Positions 43,883 through 54,087 of a DNA stretch of 64,000 nt are shown one piece after another (position 1 is the stretch's first letter; each line of letters begins with the position of its first letter). Below the pieces are notes generated by a model. The model was not told where the DNA came from. It did no database searches and worked only from the letters and a program-made list of their open reading frames with translations. The position numbers and the translations under genes were made by a program. Origin of the DNA: Stakelama flava (GTDB lineage: Bacteria; Pseudomonadota; Alphaproteobacteria; Sphingomonadales; Sphingomonadaceae); contig NZ_JAHWZX010000013.1 of assembly GCF_019351405.1 (NCBI RefSeq), positions 1 to 64,000 of the forward strand, in the 5' to 3' direction.

Positions 43883-46210
43883 TCAAGCGGCATTGCAGCT
43901 AACGATTCCGATGCCCGCAAGCTTGGCAAAATCCTTTGCCGGTATCGGACGGCCGATATGCCATCCTTGCGCATAATCGCATCCAAGTGCGCGCAGATAC
44001 TCCAGCACGGCAGCGTCCTCCACGCCCTCCGCCACCACGGCAAAGCCGAGTTCGTGCGCCAGATCGATCGTGGAGCGGACCATCGCCTGATCATTTCGGT
44101 TGTCCCGGATCGCCAGCACGAAACTTTTGTCGATCTTTATCTCGCTGGCGGGAAAATGCTTCAGATAGCTGAGCGTCGACTGCCCGGTGCCGTAGTCGTC
44201 GATCGACAGCCTGATCCCCATTTCCGCGAAAAGCCGCATGCCTGCAAGCGCGCGCTCCGGGTCTTCCATGCTCGCCGATTCGGTTATTTCAAGCGTGAGC
44301 AGGCTCGGCAACAGCGTACCGCCGTCCAGCCGCTCGCGCATGGCGCCGACGAACGCGTCCATGACAAGGAGCGGCGCCGAAACATTGACTGCGACGTTGA
44401 TCGGATTGCCGGCAAGCGACCAGCGGCGCGCCTGCTCCATCACGCGATCGAGCACATACAGGGTCAGGTCCAGCATTCTGCCGTTCTTTTCCAGATGCGG
44501 AATGAACGAATCCGGGAAGATGTCGCCACGTTCGGGGTGCGTCCAGCGGACGAGCGCCTCCGCCGCGGTGATCCGGCCCGCTGCGATGTCAAGCTTTGGC
44601 TGGAACGCGACCCAGATATGCTCCGCCGCCATGGCAGCGTCGAGTTCGCCCGAAAGCGAGAACCGCCAGTCCCGCGATCCGGCCATCTCGGCGCTGTGGT
44701 TCTCCCAAAGCTGACCATGCTCCCTCGCCTGGTCAGCCGCCAGAAGCGCATGGTCGATCACTGCGCCTGCGGCTTCGCCCCGCGCTGCTGTCGCGCATCC
44801 GAACACGCAATCGGCCGCCATCCGCCGCGCGGCAATTTCAACCGGCGGCCGCAAAACCTCGGCAAGCGAGCCAATAAAATCCCCGGCGGGAGTATCGGGA
44901 CCAGCGGGTCCGAAAAAGGCAAGCGCGCCCTCCTCGATCCGGTACACATCCATGATGCCTTCGCCACGAAGCCGGTCGACCAGCCGAAGCACCAGTTCGG
45001 CCCCACGCACCGGCCCCAGCAGCGTGGCGAGATCAGCGTAACCGCCGATTCTCAACGCGATCAACGCGTTGCCGCCCTTCGCGTGTTCAAGTTCGCGTTC
45101 CAGGGTGCGCCGGTTGGCAAGGCCCGACAATTGGTCGGTTCCCCGCACCGAGCCAAACGCCTTCAACGCATGCGCGATGCCCAGCCAGGTGCCCGCGACG
45201 ACCAGCATGAACAATGCAGGCGCGGTTTCAACTGTGCCCCAGTGCAGAATTTCAAAGCCCAGGGGTAATGCCAGCGTCAGCAGCCCCGCCGATATCAGCC
45301 ATGCCGCCTGCCACGCCCCGCGCGCACGAACCGCAAGCAGCAGCGCGAACAGCGCAACCGCCATTGCCGCCCAGGGGCCGCGGCTCACCGGACTGCTGCC
45401 CGTGCGGAGCGTTTCGGCGGCGATTAACTGGATTGCCGGGCCTGAGACGACGCCATGGCCCGGAATAGGGTAGCGGTCGCCAAGTTCGATCGCCGATGCG
45501 CCGACAAGCACGATCTTCCCGGCGAGCAGTGTTGCCGGGATGTCGCCGTTCAGCAGATCGATATAGCTTATATGCGGTATCGTTTCAGGGTCTATCGCGG
45601 TGTCGATGGGAAAACTCTGCCCCGCGCGCCCCGCTGCCCCCGCCAGCATTGCACCGATCGACGGTCGCGGTACACCCCCGGTCACCACGGCCATCGGATA
45701 GGAACGGACAAGCCCGTCATCGTCCGGGAAGATATTGACCGCGGCAAGTTGCGCATTCTTCCGGAACGACGGCAGCGGCAGGCTTTCAATCTCTTCGGCC
45801 GAATGTTGGGATGCATATTGCCGGAACGTGGACAGGATTACGGGCACAGTCGCGGAATCGATGGCCCCCGCGAACCTGGCGTCCTCATCTGGCGAGCTGA
45901 AGGAGGAAAAATCGACGTCGAAAGCGACCGTGGATGCGCCCGCCCTCTCCAGCGCCTCAAGCGCGTTGGCGTGGACGCTGCGCGGCCAGGGCCAGTCGTT
46001 AATGGCCCTTAGCGATTTGGCATCGATTTCGACCAGAACGAAGCGGTCGCCGGCCGAATGCGAACGAATCATGTCACGGCCTTCGTGAAGCGCTCGTTCG
46101 ATCGCCGCGCCGCCACCGCTGATATATACCGCCAGTCCAGCGAGTATTGCGAGCAATATCGGCAATGCGCGCGACCCCAGCACCCTTTCGCCTGAGAATC
46201 GCAGATGCAC
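43883..46210 (-). CDS. CHASE2-degenerate GGDEF-EAL c-di-GMP phosphodiesterase
   Basis: Membrane sensor of 775 aa starting at GTG 46210 (AAGGGG upstream). An N-terminal helix is followed by a periplasmic CHASE2 domain (residues about 35-270; DRFVLVEIDAKSLRAINDWP, LAGKIVLVGASAIELGDRYP), two to three more helices, a GGDEF-fold domain and a C-terminal EAL domain. The GGDEF signature is replaced by RIEEGALAF, so diguanylate cyclase activity is not expected. The EAL domain has AEALVRW, TLEITESASMED, SIDDYGTGQS, EIKIDKSFV and AEGVED, the residues for c-di-GMP hydrolysis. It lies 47 bp after the FecR/Asn-Gly-repeat gene and probably reports on the envelope in the same system. Confidence 0.9.
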   Translation of the reverse strand: MHLRFSGERVLGSRALPILLAILAGLAVYISGGGAAIERALHEGRDMIRSHSAGDRFVLVEIDAKSLRAINDWPWPRSVHANALEALERAGASTVAFDVDFSSFSSPDEDARFAGAIDSATVPVILSTFRQYASQHSAEEIESLPLPSFRKNAQLAAVNIFPDDDGLVRSYPMAVVTGGVPRPSIGAMLAGAAGRAGQSFPIDTAIDPETIPHISYIDLLNGDIPATLLAGKIVLVGASAIELGDRYPIPGHGVVSGPAIQLIAAETLRTGSSPVSRGPWAAMAVALFALLLAVRARGAWQAAWLISAGLLTLALPLGFEILHWGTVETAPALFMLVVAGTWLGIAHALKAFGSVRGTDQLSGLANRRTLERELEHAKGGNALIALRIGGYADLATLLGPVRGAELVLRLVDRLRGEGIMDVYRIEEGALAFFGPAGPDTPAGDFIGSLAEVLRPPVEIAARRMAADCVFGCATAARGEAAGAVIDHALLAADQAREHGQLWENHSAEMAGSRDWRFSLSGELDAAMAAEHIWVAFQPKLDIAAGRITAAEALVRWTHPERGDIFPDSFIPHLEKNGRMLDLTLYVLDRVMEQARRWSLAGNPINVAVNVSAPLLVMDAFVGAMRERLDGGTLLPSLLTLEITESASMEDPERALAGMRLFAEMGIRLSIDDYGTGQSTLSYLKHFPASEIKIDKSFVLAIRDNRNDQAMVRSTIDLAHELGFAVVAEGVEDAAVLEYLRALGCDYAQGWHIGRPIPAKDFAKLAGIGIVSCNAA

Positions 46211-46257
46211 GCGGCGTTCCCCTTAAATAATAAATAGTGGCTTAATACGTCGCGGCT

Positions 46258-47700
<1,443 letters not shown>

Positions 47701-47723
47701 TTGATACCGTTCCAGAATGTAGT

Positions 47724-47738
47724 GCGGAATTAACCGCG
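47724..47738. promoter_or_regulatory. Repeat-site A in FecR/TpsB divergent control region
   Basis: GCGGAATTAACCGCG (47724-47738) is itself nearly palindromic and recurs in inverted orientation at 47785-47800. Placed one near each divergent start, the pair looks like binding sites for a shared regulator. Confidence 0.45.
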
Positions 47739-47784
47739 ATAAATCGTAGAGTTAGCAGGTGGACGTAAAAGGATTATCAACGAA

Positions 47785-47800
47785 GCGCGGTTAATTGCGC
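47785..47800. promoter_or_regulatory. Repeat-site B in FecR/TpsB divergent control region
   Basis: GCGCGGTTAATTGCGC (47785-47800) is the inverted counterpart of site A (14 of 16 bases agree when reversed) and ends 4 bp before the TpsB start codon, overlapping the ribosome-binding region. Occupancy would block translation initiation or transcription. Confidence 0.45.
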
Positions 47801-47804
47801 AGGG

Positions 47805-49457
47805 ATGCATACCCACCGCTTCGTCAGCGCGCTTTTCGCTGCTGTCTTCACTTTTCCCGCTTTTGCCGTGGCACAGGACGCTTCATCCACTCGCGCCGAT
47901 GCCGGACTTGCGGTCCGTTCGGCGCTCGAAAATTCGCCGACCGAAACGGCACCGGATACGCACAGTGCGGCAGTATCGTCACAACCGCCGAACGCGGCGT
48001 TGACCGGCGTCACGATCGGAGCGGTGCTTGTGACTGGCGCTCCGGATATCGCGCAATCCGATTTCGCCGACGCGATCGCCCCGTATATTGGAAAGACGTT
48101 TTCCGGTGACGATACCCAAAAGCTCTTGAGCGCGATTTCCGACGTGGCGCGCGATCACGGCTATATTTTCGCGACCAGCAGCATTGCTCCGCAAACGCTG
48201 GCTGCCGGCGTCCTGACGGTATCGATTGCGCCCGGTCGGATTGACCGGGTCCGTCTGACAGGGGCGCAGCGCAAGGAAGTCGATTCTCTCTTGTCCCCGC
48301 TGGTCGGCAAACCCGCGCGGCAGGAAATGCTCGACCGGCTGCTCATGCTGGCGACCGATTTTCCCGGGGTATCGATCGGCAAGGTTCGTTACAGCGTCGA
48401 AAACGGTCAGGGCGTGCTGATCGTACCGGTGGAATATGATCGCGTTCGCGGCTGGGCTTCTGTCGACAACAGCGGGTCAAAGGCTCTTGGACCCGTGCGC
48501 GCCAGACTGGGTGTAGATGCTTCGGCGTTGCTGGCCGCGGACGATCGCGTAACGGTTCAGGGGATCGTCACGCCATTGCAGCCGAAAGAGCTTACCGTTC
48601 TATACGGCCGCTATGCCTATCTGCTGCCGGACGCGTTGACCGAGCTGGCGTTTTCAACCACCTATGGCCGAACCAATTCGGGCGGTCGATGGCAGTCCTT
48701 CGATCCCAAAGGCAACAGCATCGGGTTCAATGCCAGCGTAACGCGCACGCTGGAACGTGGACGCAATGACAGCCTTTGGACGACGCTCGATTTCAACTAT
48801 GTCAAAACCGACCAATATTGGGAAGGCGATCGCTATCAACGCGATCGGATCGCCTCAATCGGCATCGCGCTCAACGGCTATACGGCGCTTGCCGGAGGTC
48901 GCCTGCGCGCCGGGGCCGGTCTGCGGCAGGGGCTGACGATCTTCGGCGCGACGCAGCAGGGCGATCCGCTTGCTTCGCGAACCGGCGCGGGATCGAAATA
49001 CACGTTGTTTCGCGCATGGGCCAATTGGGAAGGAACGCTGGCGGGACCGATCAGCGCGCGGCTGGCATTGACCAGCCAGCTTACCACCGACCCGCTTCCC
49101 GCAATCGATCAGATCACGATCGGCGGCCCCTATTTCGGTCGCGGCTATGATTTCAGCGAACGCGCGGGCGATGAGGGCATTCTGGCGTCGGCCGAATTGC
49201 GCGCCGACCTGCTCGACACGGATTCGGGATGGCTTCGCTGGATGCAACTTTACGCCTTTGGCGATGGCGGCGACGTCCGCGACCTGCGCGACAGCTATGG
49301 CACGGGCGATCTGTATTCCAGCGGCGCAGGCGCGCGCTTCAAACTGGCTGACCAGCTTCGCTTTTCCGTCGAAGCTGCCTTCCCGATCAATCAGCCGCGC
49401 TATGACGCCGGAGATAAAAGTCCTAGGATATCCGCATCGTTCGGCACCGAATTTTGA
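47805..49457 (+). CDS. TpsB-type outer-membrane transporter (ShlB/FhaC family)
   Basis: Two-partner secretion pore, 550 aa. Signal peptide to AVAQ, then a linker, POTRA repeats (about residues 65-210; TGVTIGAVLVTGAPDIAQSD, LLSAISDVARDHGYIFATS, GVLTVSIAPGRIDRVRLTG) and a 16-strand barrel with the family signature GGPYFGRGYDFSERAGD near residue 440, ending in a C-terminal Phe (FGTEF). TpsB proteins export a large TpsA adhesin or haemolysin. No TpsA gene is in the window, which leaves the substrate open. It is divergent from the FecR-repeat gene. Confidence 0.9.
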   Translation: MHTHRFVSALFAAVFTFPAFAVAQDASSTRADAGLAVRSALENSPTETAPDTHSAAVSSQPPNAALTGVTIGAVLVTGAPDIAQSDFADAIAPYIGKTFSGDDTQKLLSAISDVARDHGYIFATSSIAPQTLAAGVLTVSIAPGRIDRVRLTGAQRKEVDSLLSPLVGKPARQEMLDRLLMLATDFPGVSIGKVRYSVENGQGVLIVPVEYDRVRGWASVDNSGSKALGPVRARLGVDASALLAADDRVTVQGIVTPLQPKELTVLYGRYAYLLPDALTELAFSTTYGRTNSGGRWQSFDPKGNSIGFNASVTRTLERGRNDSLWTTLDFNYVKTDQYWEGDRYQRDRIASIGIALNGYTALAGGRLRAGAGLRQGLTIFGATQQGDPLASRTGAGSKYTLFRAWANWEGTLAGPISARLALTSQLTTDPLPAIDQITIGGPYFGRGYDFSERAGDEGILASAELRADLLDTDSGWLRWMQLYAFGDGGDVRDLRDSYGTGDLYSSGAGARFKLADQLRFSVEAAFPINQPRYDAGDKSPRISASFGTEF

Positions 49458-49489
49458 TAACTATCCGGGAATTTTGCTAACTATCCGGC
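49450..49489. repeat. 20-bp imperfect tandem duplication
   Basis: AATTTTGATAACTATCCGGG (49450-49469) is followed directly by the same 20-mer with two changes (49470-49489). The first unit carries the TpsB stop codon and the second the stop codon of the opposing DUF2938 gene. A slippage duplication is the simplest explanation. Confidence 0.85.
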
Positions 49490-49966
49490 GATAGCGCAGG
49501 CCAGGGCATATTGCGCCGTGGCGAACAGTGCGTGGGCGACCACAAGGTAGCCGAGACGCGCCGCTCGATTGGGCAGACGTGAGCCGGCAAAACCGGCACC
49601 CATTGCCGGCATCAGAATCATCGTGCCGGCAAGCGTACTGGCACCGAAACCAATCAGGACCACAGGGCCGGGTGTCGGATCGTGGACAAAGCCCATCCCC
49701 CAAAATATCGGCAGCGCCGCCGCATATAAAATTCCGACCAGATAATGAAATATCCAGCCGACCACCCCATCGGCCGGTGAAGGGGCAGGAACATCACCGA
49801 CGATTGCACCAAAGCGACCGGCCGACCATCGACGCAGCAACTGACCGACCTTCGCCCAATTTGTCGCGGTTATGCCAAACGCATATTCGCTTAATTTTGC
49901 GAAACCGTCGAGGATTGCGGTAGCCCCTACCCCTACCACCAGCGAAAACAGGATCAGCGCGGACAT
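49481..49966 (-). CDS. DUF2938 family membrane protein
   Basis: A 161-aa integral membrane protein with four or five helices: an N-terminal helix (LILFSLVVGVGATAILDGF), then WAKVGQLLRRW, GWIFHYLVGILYAAALPIFW, VVLIGFGASTLAGTMILMPA and a last helix ending ALACAIAG. The pattern, including MGAGFAGSRLPNRAA, fits DUF2938. Function unknown. It is convergent with TpsB and not obviously part of any operon. Confidence 0.8.
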   Translation of the reverse strand: MSALILFSLVVGVGATAILDGFAKLSEYAFGITATNWAKVGQLLRRWSAGRFGAIVGDVPAPSPADGVVGWIFHYLVGILYAAALPIFWGMGFVHDPTPGPVVLIGFGASTLAGTMILMPAMGAGFAGSRLPNRAARLGYLVVAHALFATAQYALACAIAG

Positions 49967-50170
49967 TCGCTATCGTACCAAAACACTCGATTTCTTTTAC
50001 GCTTACGCCTGTCGCATTCTCAGCTTTTATAGGCAAGCCGACAGCGCTTATGGCAAAGTGCTGTAAGCGCGGTCACTGACTATGCAGCCATCGACGAAAA
50101 AGCAGGCTGGAAACCTGACGATTATGCAGCTCCACGCCACGAACGGGCGAAGCACCAGACTCCGAACCTT

Positions 50171-51760
50171 TTATCCGCAACTTTGGTCGCCATATTTCGC
50201 CTGTAGCCGGAGGAGTTCGCGTTTCATCGCCACCACACGCGTCACCTGCGCAGGGTCATCGATCAGGTTGTGCATCTCCTCCCGATCGCTTTGTTCATCG
50301 AACAGTTCCCAGCTCTCGATCGGTCCGTAAAAGTGGATCAGCTTGTATCGCTGGTCACGAACCCCGCAATGCGGTGTGACGCGATGGAAAGCGGGATATT
50401 CGTAATAATGATAATATAGCGATTTTCGCCAGTCCGCCGGCTTTTTCCCTTCCAGAAGCGGACGAAGCGAACGCCCCTGAACGGCATCGGGAACCTGCAA
50501 TCCGGCATAATCCATGAACGTCGGTGCGTAATCGATATTCTGAACCAGACTGTCGATCTTCGTGCCCGGTTTGATATGCCCGGGATACTGGATCAGCAGC
50601 GGCGTACGGAACGATTCCTCATACATGAACCGCTTGTCGAACCAGCCATGTTCGCCGAGGTAAAATCCCTGGTCCGACGTATATACCACTATGGTATTAT
50701 CGGTCAGGCCGTGCGTATCCAGATAATCGAGCAAGCGCCCGACGCTTTCATCGACCGATACGATGGTCGCCAGATATTGCTGAAGATATCGCTGATATTT
50801 CCACAGCGCCATTTCACGCTGGGTCATCTCTTTCGCGTTCATCGCGTCGTTGCTTTGCTGCAGCGCGTCCATAAACGCCTTGCGCTGATCGGGCGTCATG
50901 CGGTCGAACGCGCCGGGCCAGCGGTTGTAGCGCAGTTTGCTTGACCCCACCCCCGTCGTCATCTTCAGGTCGTGGCCTTCATACATGTTGCGATGGACAT
51001 TCATCGCCTGAATGGCGGCTGCGTCGCGCCCTTCATAATCATCGAAGAAATTGTCGGGCACCGGGAATTTGGTGTTGAGATATTTGGTAAGATGGCGCGG
51101 CGCCGGCATCCAGTTGCGGTGGGGCGCCTTGTGATGCACCATCAAGACGAATGGTTTGTCGGGATCGCGATGGTCAAGCCAGTCGATCCCCATATCGGTG
51201 ATGAGGTCGGTGGCGTAGCCATGTTCGCGCACTTCGCCGTCAGGGGTTATGAAATCGGGGTTATAATATTCCCCCTGATCGCGCAGCACTTTCCAGTAAT
51301 CGAATTTCATGCCTTTCGGATCATGGCCGATATGCCATTTGCCGACGATAGCGGTCTGATACCCCGCATCTTTCAGCGCGCGCGGCCAGGTCGGCTGATA
51401 ATTGTCGAACTGGTCGCCATTCTGGTTGAACCCGTTCTTGTTGCCGAACTTTCCGGTCAGCATCGCCGCGCGGCTTGGCCCGCAAAGCGAATTGGTGACG
51501 AAGCTGTTTTCGAAAAGCGCGCCGTTATGCGCGATACGATCCAGATTGGGCGTGGGTGCAAGCCGCGAAATCGGCGAGCCATAGGCTGACAGCGCCTGCA
51601 ATGCGTGATCGTCGGACATGATGAACAGGATGTTCGGCCGCCGGGCCTGTGCCACGGGCATGGGGGCGGAACCATTCCCGGCCGGCAACCCACCGGGTGT
51701 CGTGGCGCATGCCGCCAGCGAGGATGCCATAAGGATCGTGGTAAAACGCTTCAAAAACAT
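50171..51760 (-). CDS. Sulfatase (formylglycine-dependent), lipoprotein
   Basis: Type I sulfatase of 529 aa. ATG 51760 follows GGGGGAAAT and gives a lipoprotein leader with lipobox SLAAC (Cys18), so the enzyme is probably anchored in the outer or inner membrane facing the periplasm. Metal ligands IMSDDH (49-51 region); the CxPSR signature LCGPSRAAMLTG has Cys93, to be converted to formylglycine; GKWHIGHDP and YTSDQGFYLGEHGW supply the other active-site residues. C-terminal DUF4976-like region RDQRYKLIHFYGP. It is the last gene of the FecI-controlled operon. No formylglycine-generating enzyme or anSME is seen in the window, so maturation must come from elsewhere. Confidence 0.92.
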   Translation of the reverse strand: MFLKRFTTILMASSLAACATTPGGLPAGNGSAPMPVAQARRPNILFIMSDDHALQALSAYGSPISRLAPTPNLDRIAHNGALFENSFVTNSLCGPSRAAMLTGKFGNKNGFNQNGDQFDNYQPTWPRALKDAGYQTAIVGKWHIGHDPKGMKFDYWKVLRDQGEYYNPDFITPDGEVREHGYATDLITDMGIDWLDHRDPDKPFVLMVHHKAPHRNWMPAPRHLTKYLNTKFPVPDNFFDDYEGRDAAAIQAMNVHRNMYEGHDLKMTTGVGSSKLRYNRWPGAFDRMTPDQRKAFMDALQQSNDAMNAKEMTQREMALWKYQRYLQQYLATIVSVDESVGRLLDYLDTHGLTDNTIVVYTSDQGFYLGEHGWFDKRFMYEESFRTPLLIQYPGHIKPGTKIDSLVQNIDYAPTFMDYAGLQVPDAVQGRSLRPLLEGKKPADWRKSLYYHYYEYPAFHRVTPHCGVRDQRYKLIHFYGPIESWELFDEQSDREEMHNLIDDPAQVTRVVAMKRELLRLQAKYGDQSCG

Positions 51761-51782
51761 GATTTCCCCCTGAAACCCTGCA

Positions 51783-52742
51783 TCACTGCGCGGTTGGCGC
51801 GATGGCCAGACCGTCGCCGCCGCGGCCGGTGGCAAAGCGGCGCGTCACTTCACCGGATGCCACGTCTATTTCGGCAACGGTGTCGCGCGCCGTTTCCACA
51901 GCGTAAAGGCGCTGGGAATCGCTTGAAAACAAAATGGCGGCCTGTTTCGCCGCCCCGTCGTCGGACACGCTGATGGTGCGAACCGGAACATGCCGTTCGG
52001 CATCGAACAGGCCGACCGTTCCCGTATCGATGGCGCTGGCCGCGACATAGCGGCCATCGGGACTGGCCGCCAGGCGAACCGCTAGGGGGCTGACCGGCAA
52101 TGTCGCTACCGCCTTGTCGGTTGCCAGATCGATGATTTGCACGCGCGGGTCGGAAAGATCGCCGACCCACAATTCACGCCCATCCCGCGCCAGCGTCAAT
52201 GCTTCGGGTTTGCCCAGAACCTTTATGTCGCGCAGTTTCACGTTTTTATCGAGGTCGAGGACGCTCACGGTCCCGGCCTCCGTATTGGTGGTATAGGCCC
52301 TTCGCCCGTTCGGCGACACCGTCACCATGGCGGGCTGGTCCTTCCCCATCGGTATCGAACGAACACTGCCGTCGCGCGATACGATCGCGACAGAGCCGCT
52401 GTCTTTCGCCGCGACGACCATATGGTCGCTGTCGATCCATTTGACATCAATCGCCAGACGATCGGGACCGATGTCGATCGTTGCCGCCAGCCTGCGTTTC
52501 GCTACATCGATCAGATCGATCGCGGCCCCGTCCTGCGCCACCACCGCCGCCAATTTCCCGTCAGGCGAAAGCGCCAATGCTCCCGGGTGATGATCGGTGG
52601 CGACCTTCGCAATCTGCCTTCCGCTATCCAGTGCGATCAGGCTGATGCTTTCTTCATCCCGATTGCCGACCAACAAGGTTCCGTCCTGCGCGTTTGCCGG
52701 GACGCTCAGGGTCATGGCAAGGCCCAACAGCAGATAGCGCAT
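51783..52742 (-). CDS. YncE-like beta-propeller protein, secreted
   Basis: 319 aa with a signal peptide (to ANAQ); GGGAGA precedes ATG 52742. Seven repeats of about 42 residues with the YVTN-type pattern (HHPGALALSPDGKLAAVVAQ, AMVTVSPNGRRAYTTNTEAG, AVRLAASPDGRYVAASAIDT) give a seven-bladed propeller. Such proteins bind ligands or act as periplasmic scaffolds; no catalytic motif is seen. Located between GH172 and sulfatase genes with short gaps (52 and 22 bp), it probably takes part in the same glycan process. Confidence 0.85.
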   Translation of the reverse strand: MRYLLLGLAMTLSVPANAQDGTLLVGNRDEESISLIALDSGRQIAKVATDHHPGALALSPDGKLAAVVAQDGAAIDLIDVAKRRLAATIDIGPDRLAIDVKWIDSDHMVVAAKDSGSVAIVSRDGSVRSIPMGKDQPAMVTVSPNGRRAYTTNTEAGTVSVLDLDKNVKLRDIKVLGKPEALTLARDGRELWVGDLSDPRVQIIDLATDKAVATLPVSPLAVRLAASPDGRYVAASAIDTGTVGLFDAERHVPVRTISVSDDGAAKQAAILFSSDSQRLYAVETARDTVAEIDVASGEVTRRFATGRGGDGLAIAPTAQ

Positions 52743-52794
52743 CGAAAAAATCTCCCGCTTCCCCCCGCTTCGACCCGGCGGGCGATTCCCTACC

Positions 52795-54063
52795 TCAAAG
52801 ATCATGCAGCCTGTCGGCGACAGGGCCAAGACCCGGCAGATTGTCGGTCGGCGTAGCAAGGTAAAAATATGCCACCGCACTCCAGTCGTCACTGCGCAGA
52901 TAGTTGGTCCATCCCTCGGGATAGTCCGGATCGGACAATTTGGGCGGGTTCTTCATCATCATCAGCGGAACGAAGCTGCCCTCTTCATCGATGCTGATCG
53001 GCTTCAACGGTGCGCCGTCGCGCAGCAACTGGCGAACCTGATCAAGCGGGCCACCGCCGATCTGCTGGACCGCCACGCGGATGTCGTGGTGGAACCAGAC
53101 CGGGTCGGGGATGTGATAGCGATAGCAGGACCAATAGCGTTCGTCGGGATTAACGATCGTGCATCCCGAATTCATCGTTACGAAACGGGTCATCCCCCAG
53201 GCGGATCCAAAATAATCCTCCACGCCGGTGCCCACCAGACTAGGATGTTCGCGATCGCTGTCGAGCCATATTTTAACTTCGCCCTCGCCCCACCAATAAT
53301 GGAGCACTTCCTGGCCCTTTTCGCGCTTGCCATAGATGGGATCGGGACGCACACCTACCGTCACGCCCAGAAAGCGGCCACGCCCCTGAACACGCGGCAG
53401 CAGTTCGAAATCTTTTCCGATCGCCGGCTTCTCGCGATGCCAATAGGCATGAAAATACAGCATATTGTCGGGGGCTTTGTCGAGCTTCTGAAACGTCAGA
53501 TTGTAATAGATGTGGGAAACCGGCTTGTCGGAATCGTTGTAGATTGCGATCCTTGCGCCCTTGCGAAACGGCATGGGGATGTTGAAGGCGAAAGAGCGCC
53601 CTTCGGGATCCTTGAACAGGCTGTTTTCATATTTCGCCGTCTGGCCGAAAGCAGTACCGAAAAAATCGCCTAGCGGAGCGCGCACGGCGGGTTCCTTAGC
53701 ACCGTCCCAGTACATTTCGATCCGCATCGCGCGCAGCGCCTCGGGCGATCGATCCTTCACCGACAGCTTCAGCCGCTGAACAATGCCCGGACCGTCGATA
53801 TTCAGCAGGTCGACATGGCCATGCGCCGGGATCGTGTCGAAGGCATTGCCTTTCAATCCCGCATTGGCTTTAGCGCCCTGCCCCTTCACACCGTTATGAT
53901 TTTCGGGGCTCGCCCATCGCGACTGCGCGTCGTCCTTCATAGTGAAAAGCGCGGCACCGTCCCCGGACGCCGACGCGGCCTGCGCGACGGCGGGTCGCGG
54001 CGCAGCAATCGCCAAGGCAGTCGCGGCCAGAAATACGGACCGGCCGGTTTTGAGAAATGTCAT
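52795..54063 (-). CDS. GH172 (DUF2961) family glycoside hydrolase, secreted
   Basis: 422 aa with signal peptide (to AVAQ). The DUF2961 core is clear: HVDLLNIDGPGIVQRLKLSV, RIEMYWDGAKEPAVRAPLGD, PMPFRKGARIAIYNDSD, EGEVKIWLDSDREHPSLVGT and GVEDYFGSAWG. DUF2961 was reclassified as GH172, whose characterised members act on difructose dianhydride or D-arabinofuranosides, usually as higher oligomers. The natural substrate here is not known; a furanoside is the best guess. It follows the TonB receptor by 24 bp. Confidence 0.88.
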   Translation of the reverse strand: MTFLKTGRSVFLAATALAIAAPRPAVAQAASASGDGAALFTMKDDAQSRWASPENHNGVKGQGAKANAGLKGNAFDTIPAHGHVDLLNIDGPGIVQRLKLSVKDRSPEALRAMRIEMYWDGAKEPAVRAPLGDFFGTAFGQTAKYENSLFKDPEGRSFAFNIPMPFRKGARIAIYNDSDKPVSHIYYNLTFQKLDKAPDNMLYFHAYWHREKPAIGKDFELLPRVQGRGRFLGVTVGVRPDPIYGKREKGQEVLHYWWGEGEVKIWLDSDREHPSLVGTGVEDYFGSAWGMTRFVTMNSGCTIVNPDERYWSCYRYHIPDPVWFHHDIRVAVQQIGGGPLDQVRQLLRDGAPLKPISIDEEGSFVPLMMMKNPPKLSDPDYPEGWTNYLRSDDWSAVAYFYLATPTDNLPGLGPVADRLHDL

Positions 54064-54087
54064 GCTGATATTGCCCGTTTGCGTGGA

